A DNA stretch of 54,381 bases from Planctomycetota bacterium (GTDB lineage Bacteria > Planctomycetota > J058 > JAJDCQ01), in NCBI GenBank assembly GCA_029260755.1, contig JAJDCQ010000100.1, forward strand, positions 1 to 54,381, given 5' to 3'. A program made the position numbers and the translations under genes. Below, piece by piece: positions 50,101 to 54,381 of this stretch. Every line of letters starts with the position of its first letter. Position 1 is the stretch's first letter. The notes under the pieces are model-generated. The model did not search any database and was not told the origin of the DNA. It saw only the letters and a list, made by a program, of their open reading frames with translations.

Positions 50101-52797
50101 GGTCTGGGTTCCCTCGAGCCCGCCCGTGGCGGCCGTCGCGTCCTTCAGGCCGGCCGTGGCGTCCGGGATGCCGGCGGTCGCGTCGATCGGCGCGTCGGTC
50201 GCATCGAGGAGGCCGCCCTCGCCGCCGCCGCGGTTGCGGGGACCGATGGCCGCGAAGCCGGCGCTCTCGGCGCCACCGAGGAGACCGATCGTCCCGCCGA
50301 CGCTCCCGTCGTCGATCCCGCCGCCGCCGGGCGGCGCCCCCATCGGCTGACTCGCGACCATCGAGTCATCGGAGGCCGCCGCGGCGCCCGTCTCCTCGAG
50401 GGACGCCCGATCGCCGCCGCCGCCCTCGGCCGCGTCGGCCGTCTCCGGGCGCCGCTCGGGGCGGCTCGGACGTCGGCGTCCGCCACCGCCGGCGACGACC
50501 CGGTCGCCCACCTTGGTGAGCGGCTTCTCGGCCGGCAGCACCTCGCGCTCGACGGACGGGAGCTCGCCGACCTTCTCGACCGGCGCCTGACCGCGGCGGA
50601 ACGTCTCGTCGAGCGACGCGTCCAGCAGCGGGTAGGTGCGGCCGCGGAGCTGGTACTCCCAGCTCCGGAAGGCGGTCTCGAGGCCGTAGTCCTCGCGGAG
50701 CACCTCGAAGTAGCGGCCGACGTCCGCGTGCTCCTTGCTCCTGGGGTTGGCGTTCCGGAGGTTGGCGACCGCGGCGTAGTTCCAGCAGAGCTTGTAGTAG
50801 GCGCGGATCGAGTCGGATCGGCGGTTCATGTTCCGGATCGTGGTCACGCCGAGCGAGCTGAAGATCTTGACCGGGCGGCCGCGGAGCTCGCGCCGGAAGA
50901 GCGAGAGGTAGTCATCGAGCAGCGGTATGTGGCGCCGCCAGGACCCCTCCGCCTCGATGAAGACGCGCTCGCCCGGCACCTTCGTCTGGGTGAGCTCGGC
51001 CAGGACGCCCGAGTGGGCGCGGATCGTCCCGCGGTAGTCCCGCCCGATCGTGTGGCCGAAGCCCTGCCGCTTGTCCGGGCTCGGGTGGCGCATCTCGTGG
51101 ACGAGGCGCCAGAGGCGGCGGCGGAAGCGATCGCCCCGGTAGAACGTCCACGAGCGGGCGCCCTGCGCCACGCACACGTCGAAGTCCTCGCGGGTGAAGT
51201 GGGCGAGGATGCGGCCGAGGTCGTCCTCCTCGATCAGGATGTCGCTCGCCGGGATCTTGACCGAGCCGCCGGGGGGGATCTGGCGGACCTTCTCCATGAT
51301 GTTCGCCAGGACCCACTCGTAGGCCGGGATGTTCCGGACGATCACCTCCTCGCGGGCCTCGCCGGCGAGGCGCCGGACGGCGACGTCCTCCTCGTCGGCG
51401 ATGACGACCTTGTCGATCGCGCGCAGGAGGATGCCATCGACCTGATCGAGCTTGAGCTTCGAGAGGCGCCGCTGCCGCTGCGCGGCGAGGGCGGCCGCCT
51501 CGGAGAAGGCGACCCGGCGGACGAGGACCGAGTCGTCCTTGCGAATCGCCCGCGAGATCACGCGCGCGACCTTCTCGGCGGACTCGTCGCTCGCCTCGGC
51601 GAGCTTGCGGAGCTCCATGATCGCCGTCGCGCGGACCCGGGGACTCTGATCGGGGCTCGCGCCGACGGCGAGGCGACGGAGCAGCCGCTGGGCGCGCTCC
51701 GAGCCGATCCGCGAGAGGCCGCGGGCGGCCTCCATCCTGACGTACTCGCTGCCGTCGGGGCCGCGGACGACCTGCTTGAGGATCTTCCCGGCCCGGTCGG
51801 CGTCCTGCTCCGCGGCGAGCGACCGGATCAGGTGGACGCGGACGAAGAGGTCGCCCGAGGGGATTCCGCCGACCTCGCCCGCGCCGTCTCCGCCGGCGCC
51901 GAAGACGAGCGAGGCGCCGCCGCCCTCGGTCGGATCGATCCGGGGCGGCTCGGTCCCGTTGCCGCCGCCCTCGACGGCCGCGCCGTCGGTCCCCGCGACC
52001 GCCCGCAGACGCTGGCGGTAGACGTTCCAGATCTCGCGCGGGTCGATCTCGCGGAGGAGGTCGATCGCCGCGCGCTGCACCCAGGTGTTCTCGTTGCGGT
52101 TGAAGCAGCACCGGCTGACGGCGGTGAGGGTCGCGAGCCCGAAGAGGCCGGTCCGCTGGTCGCGCGGGAGGACCGAGACGACCTGGCGGAGCGCGACGAG
52201 CGCCGAGACCTGACTCTGCCAGCGGGTCGTCCGGAAGATCTGCTCGAGGAGGCGCGCCTCGAGGTCGAGGGTCCGGACGGCCGCGCGGACCTGATCCATC
52301 GTGCCGCCCTCGCCGAGGAGCTCGCTCAGGAGGCGCGCGACCTTCGTGGCGGCGAGGCGGACGACGATCTCGGCGCGGACCTGACTCCGGTAGTCGTGCC
52401 GGAGATAGCGCTCGCGAACGGCGTCGAGGTCGAGGAACCGACCGAGGGCGGCCCGGTCCCCGGCGAGGCGACGTCGCTCGGTGAAGAGCGCGAGGAAGTC
52501 GACGAGAAACGACTCGCGCTCGAAGGCGCCCTCGGCCAGGGCGTAGCTCTTGGAGAGGGTCGTGAAGCTCTCGCCGAGGCGCCGCCGATCGGCCCCGAGG
52601 CGACCGAGGAGCTCGAGCAGCCGCCGCACCTGACGGAGGCCCTTGCGGACCTCGCCGACGAACCCCTCGAACGGGTCGCCCACGAGGACGGCATCGACCT
52701 CGCGAAGCTCCGCCTCGATCCGGGTGATGGCATCCCGGTTGAGGAGGCGCTCGAGCTCGGTCAGGGTGGTGTCGAGGCCTTCGATCATCAGACTCAT
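47149..52797 (-). CDS. Giant HEAT-repeat protein with threonine-motif disordered tail
   Basis: This 1882-aa protein has a helical N-terminus and HEAT repeats at about 215-445 (YVRMEAARGLSRIGSERAQR). An unrecognised globular region follows at about 480-740 (YRGTIRAHSGVLAELTQTKV). The last 1,100 residues are low complexity: dozens of acidic motifs with a central Thr, such as LDDTD, DETG, EDTA and SDSTFGL. Longer duplicated units include LDDTDAATADGFESDRY (twice) and RRRRDPDTAGL (three times). The very end is poly-Asp. No signal peptide or membrane helix is seen. Its stop overlaps the PgsB-like gene by four bases. Spaced Thr-acidic motifs look like kinase/FHA targets; this is inference. Confidence 0.85.
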   Translation of the reverse strand: MSLMIEGLDTTLTELERLLNRDAITRIEAELREVDAVLVGDPFEGFVGEVRKGLRQVRRLLELLGRLGADRRRLGESFTTLSKSYALAEGAFERESFLVDFLALFTERRRLAGDRAALGRFLDLDAVRERYLRHDYRSQVRAEIVVRLAATKVARLLSELLGEGGTMDQVRAAVRTLDLEARLLEQIFRTTRWQSQVSALVALRQVVSVLPRDQRTGLFGLATLTAVSRCCFNRNENTWVQRAAIDLLREIDPREIWNVYRQRLRAVAGTDGAAVEGGGNGTEPPRIDPTEGGGASLVFGAGGDGAGEVGGIPSGDLFVRVHLIRSLAAEQDADRAGKILKQVVRGPDGSEYVRMEAARGLSRIGSERAQRLLRRLAVGASPDQSPRVRATAIMELRKLAEASDESAEKVARVISRAIRKDDSVLVRRVAFSEAAALAAQRQRRLSKLKLDQVDGILLRAIDKVVIADEEDVAVRRLAGEAREEVIVRNIPAYEWVLANIMEKVRQIPPGGSVKIPASDILIEEDDLGRILAHFTREDFDVCVAQGARSWTFYRGDRFRRRLWRLVHEMRHPSPDKRQGFGHTIGRDYRGTIRAHSGVLAELTQTKVPGERVFIEAEGSWRRHIPLLDDYLSLFRRELRGRPVKIFSSLGVTTIRNMNRRSDSIRAYYKLCWNYAAVANLRNANPRSKEHADVGRYFEVLREDYGLETAFRSWEYQLRGRTYPLLDASLDETFRRGQAPVEKVGELPSVEREVLPAEKPLTKVGDRVVAGGGGRRRPSRPERRPETADAAEGGGGDRASLEETGAAAASDDSMVASQPMGAPPGGGGIDDGSVGGTIGLLGGAESAGFAAIGPRNRGGGEGGLLDATDAPIDATAGIPDATAGLKDATAATGGLEGTQTGGMGATSGLEGTQTGGLEGTSTGGLEGTSDRTGETRETRETAGLRGKDEQESLSLDDTAEVLGASAGLKVGAGGPIAGDTGKKRGEYLDETAVDEEELDDRLSRTAGLAAGGRPLDDTDGPPSDGLALDVTMAGDDEDEDELSDSTAGLTADRRRRRDLTDTDDATDSGVVPLDVTAGDDLSATTAGLAQGGRRRRLDDTDADPGDRLSDSTFGLVGAREGKRDLDDTDGDDSGGLSDSTFGLAGRSKKRRDLDDTGDDDTDDGYESDPRRARRARRSGRRDRPAVKADLDDTDAATADGFESDRYADGARRRSDETTDDGHRSGGDLDDTDAATADGFESDRYVGEKAHLDDTTGAGYDSRVDTAEGPDDETADGFDSRRYVDTGDGLEDATADGFGTAGLDDTRGARPGRRRRDPDTAGLAPKSNEPGLEDTRDDTGARPGRRRRDPDTAGLVPESELADTRDESGGFGERSGPQTSELEDTRADTGAAGPGQRRRDPDTAGLAPESELAETRDETGRFGKRSREETGELERTRDETGRFAKRSREETGELESTRDETRRFGERTEQETGELEEPATSSGAHDRLALDETGPSRLTAPSLEHTGGVPALDETGPSRFTAPSLDETGSGIDPAALDDPESDLDDAGAFDERDLGETGALEESELDASGETPPASLEDTAAIEAALDETAAASAEALGTAPPADLEPPPIVEADLDETAAATAEALGTAPPPPLEPEPERDLGETAAMEEADLEGPPAPPPPRVPSDTGAMLDQTMGVEELTDTEALEIEEGDDEAAESASQQRRLRRSPEAAAALDETAGLLDAEDDDGGDEPRDPLADTGEGYLLSGVLPGEAGSPPPLDESGGLADTGERELDQELEETGEQDLGGADGPPRQPPVIDLDADLADTGSPGLDETGDADELLGEAGDTGDLARGDRGDHDADDDDDDDDPDDDEDDDLDDTGELDHGRAGPPRRPGGGRRP

Positions 52798-52864
52798 CCC
52801 CAGTCAAACCAAAGCGTTCGACCGACGCAATGGCCTGCGGGGCTCTAGTCTTCAGGCGCGCTCT

Positions 52865-53248
52865 TCACGCCGAAGCCGAGTCGTCGACGACCCGGAACTC
52901 GCGGTTCACGAACCGGCCGAGCTGACGCGTGCCGTCCTCTTCGATCCGAACGAGAAGTCCGGGAGCATCGGGGGCTGGCTCGAAGTGCGGAAACGGCTGG
53001 CGCTCGAGGGAGGCGCGAGCTCGCGCGCGCCCGCTCTCCGAGTCGACGAGGCGAATGGCACCGGAGAGTGGGCGAGCGCTCCCGGCGCGACGAAGAGCGA
53101 GCGCCCGGTCGCCCCGGAGAAGCGGCTCGATCGCGCGCCCGAGCTGCGCCCAGAGCTCGATCTGCCCCGCAATCGACCGCTCGGCGATCTCGGCGGCCAG
53201 CCGCGCATCGAGGACGAGCTCGTCGGAGAGCTTCACGGGCTGACTCAT
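52865..53248 (-). CDS. ParD-like antitoxin, orphan
   Basis: This 127-aa protein has an N-terminal 45 residues (VKLSDELVLDARLAAEIAER, then SIAGQIELWAQLGRAIEP) matching ParD-like/TA-antitoxin DNA-binding proteins. The C-terminal 60 residues are a separate small domain. No toxin gene is found on either side, so the protein may act as a plain regulator or the toxin may have been lost. No clear ribosome site is visible before the ATG. Confidence 0.75.
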   Translation of the reverse strand: MSQPVKLSDELVLDARLAAEIAERSIAGQIELWAQLGRAIEPLLRGDRALALRRAGSARPLSGAIRLVDSESGRARARASLERQPFPHFEPAPDAPGLLVRIEEDGTRQLGRFVNREFRVVDDSASA

Positions 53249-53750
53249 GAATCCAGGGTAGCGCCTGCTTACCCACGACGTAAGCCTCGCACGAGCCTCG
53301 CCGTCCGCGTCCCCGACCGAGCGTACGCCAAGGCGATCGCACGCGCGAACATCTGAGACCTGCCCCGTTGGCTCCGTCCTTGCCGTTCGACGTTCCCCTC
53401 CGGGCGAACGTCGAAGGTCAAGGAGGGCGGGGAGGTCTTTCGCTGCGAGAGGCTCCTCCGAGGCTCGGCGCCCGCCGCCCGGTCCGGCCTCCCCGAGTGC
53501 AAGAGTACAAGCCTCCCTCGACGGCAGGCCGTCCGGTCGCCCGGTTCGTTCGGCCGCCTCGCCCGCCGAGTCGCGCCGACCGAACCTCCCGGTCGCGACC
53601 CCCGTCGTGCGGTGAATTGCGCCCCTTCAACGGGCGGCAGAGCGCTACGACAGAAACCTTAAAAAAACGAAACAAACACCTCACCCCGAACGTATATATA
53701 GAAGGAGAGAACACGACCAAACTCTACGACGAGAGAGGGGAGACGACACG
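53249..53750. other. Non-coding gap with repeat remnant and hairpin
   Basis: No convincing gene lies in these 502 bases. A half REP-like arm (CGAACATCTGAGACC..) sits at 53346-53366. An imperfect inverted repeat follows: 53378-53395 (CCTTGCCGTTCGACGTTC) pairs with 53406-53423. The last 100 bases turn A-rich (AAAAAAAC at 53661) and include TATATATA at 53693-53700, which may be the -10 region for the next gene. A matching -35 box was not found. Confidence 0.6.
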
Positions 53751-54381
53751 ATGACGACAACGCTCACGAACACCTCGAGAGTCACCGACGCCCTGCTCGA
53801 GTGCGAGTCGGGGCTGCATCCCGACGAGGTCCTCGCGCGGCTCGTCCGCCTCGCGCGCGTGGGAGAGCGGGTCGACGCGACGACCGCCTTCTACCTCCTC
53901 GACGTCGAGCAGCGGAAGCTCCACGACGGCTTCGGCTACCCGAGCACGGTCGCGTTCGCCGATGCGAAGCTGGACTTCGGCAAGGACAAGACCTATCGAC
54001 TCATTCGGGCGGCCCGGGCCTGCGAGCGCCACGAGGCGCTCCGCCTCGCGTACCAGCGTGGGGAGATCGCCTACAGCAAGATCGACGTGATCGCTCCGTT
54101 CCTGGGCCGGCCCGACGCGGCGCTCTGGCTCGAGCGAGCGAAGACGATGAGTGGGCCAGTGCTGCGGAAGCTCGCCGAGCAGGAGAGGCGGTTCGGGCGA
54201 CCGACGGGACCGAACCAACGACTGAAGGTGGAGCTCGACGCCGAGCAGTGGAAGCTGTACCAGCTCGCCGCCGAGAAGGTCCGCAAGGTGGGCGGCGGCG
54301 AGGTTCCAGTCGCGGAGATCATCGAGGTGCTGGCCGTCAACTTCCTCCAGATGCCATTCGACGAGTCCGAGCTCCCGCCGG
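53751..54381 (+). CDS. HNH-endonuclease-family protein, N-terminal part
   Basis: The frame is open from the ATG to the window end (210 codons). The segment FYLLDVEQRKLHDGFGYPST, with FGKDKTYRLIRAARACERHE and GEIAYSKIDVIAPFL, is the N-terminal helical domain found in many HNH endonuclease proteins of the DUF222/13E12 type. The catalytic HNH part should lie beyond the window. An AGAGGGGAG ribosome site precedes the ATG. Such genes are often mobile or multicopy. The A-rich leader differs in base composition from its surroundings. Confidence 0.75.
   Translation, partial: MTTTLTNTSRVTDALLECESGLHPDEVLARLVRLARVGERVDATTAFYLLDVEQRKLHDGFGYPSTVAFADAKLDFGKDKTYRLIRAARACERHEALRLAYQRGEIAYSKIDVIAPFLGRPDAALWLERAKTMSGPVLRKLAEQERRFGRPTGPNQRLKVELDAEQWKLYQLAAEKVRKVGGGEVPVAEIIEVLAVNFLQMPFDESELPP

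Noticed and set aside
47197..52848. A plus-strand open frame of 1883 codons opposite the giant protein
   Set aside because: It mirrors the minus-strand gene codon for codon, as happens with very high GC and repetitive Asp/Thr/Gly codons. It has no recognisable domain, whereas the minus strand has HEAT repeats, a stop-start overlap and a sensible start.
53249..53750. Toxin gene partner for the ParD-like antitoxin
   Set aside because: The open frames there are Arg/Pro/Ser-rich shadows with no ribosome site or recognisable toxin motif.

Overview
The window is very GC-rich (roughly 70% by eye) and dense with long genes. It most likely comes from an uncultured member of the Planctomycetota. The best evidence is a tandem family of five proteins whose C-terminus carries the H-x9-D-G signature typical of planctomycete pseudopilin-like proteins. 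Supporting evidence is the number of Ser/Thr protein kinases (one beside an ECF sigma factor, one with WD40-like repeats), the CHASE2 and FHA proteins, and a CheA with an extended CheW-like C-terminus. Myxococcota is a less likely alternative. No rRNA, tRNA or CRISPR array was seen.

Layout. 1-310: two identical 124-bp REP-like palindromic repeats. 0.3-4 kb (minus): L,D-transpeptidase, then an ECF sigma factor/membrane kinase pair and a 72-aa membrane protein. 4.1-12.9 kb (plus): an M16 peptidase pair (YmfF/YmfH type), a lipoprotein, UDP-glucose dehydrogenase plus UDP-glucuronate decarboxylase (UDP-xylose supply), a YihY membrane protein and a secreted thermonuclease. 12.9-16.3 kb: an accessory, repeat-rich patch with a SUKH-like remnant, small hypotheticals, a NADAR glycosidase and an ankyrin protein. 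16.4-35.8 kb: a large signalling region with a CHASE2-GAF-PAS protein whose histidine kinase core is degenerate, two large Ser/Thr kinases, CheW, CheA, a divergent REC-PATAN/FHA-GAF/CheX operon, an AAA ATPase plus nuclease-like pair, a second FHA-GAF protein and a haem-binding chemoreceptor. 35.8-39.6 kb (minus): the five H-x9-DG proteins, with a truncated sixth locus. 39.7-44.1 kb (plus): an NAD-dependent formate dehydrogenase whose catalytic subunit is a selenoprotein, with an in-frame TGA followed by a SECIS hairpin. 44.1-52.8 kb (minus): a PgsB-like Mur ligase translationally coupled to an 1882-aa HEAT-repeat protein with a disordered tail of about 1,100 residues full of D/E-T motifs. 52.9-54.4 kb: an orphan ParD-like antitoxin, about 500 bp of non-coding sequence and the start of an HNH-endonuclease-family gene that runs off the end.

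How the genes work together. cheA-cheW-kinase on one strand and REC-PATAN/FHA-GAF/CheX on the other share a divergent promoter region and look like one chemosensory system. It combines two-component and Ser/Thr phosphorylation, and the nearby haem-binding chemoreceptor may feed it. The FHA proteins could read threonines phosphorylated by the local kinases. The threonine-rich tail of the 1882-aa protein is an attractive but untested substrate. At least five families of dispersed short repeats lie between operons, and one of them sits at the break point of the truncated H-x9-DG copy.
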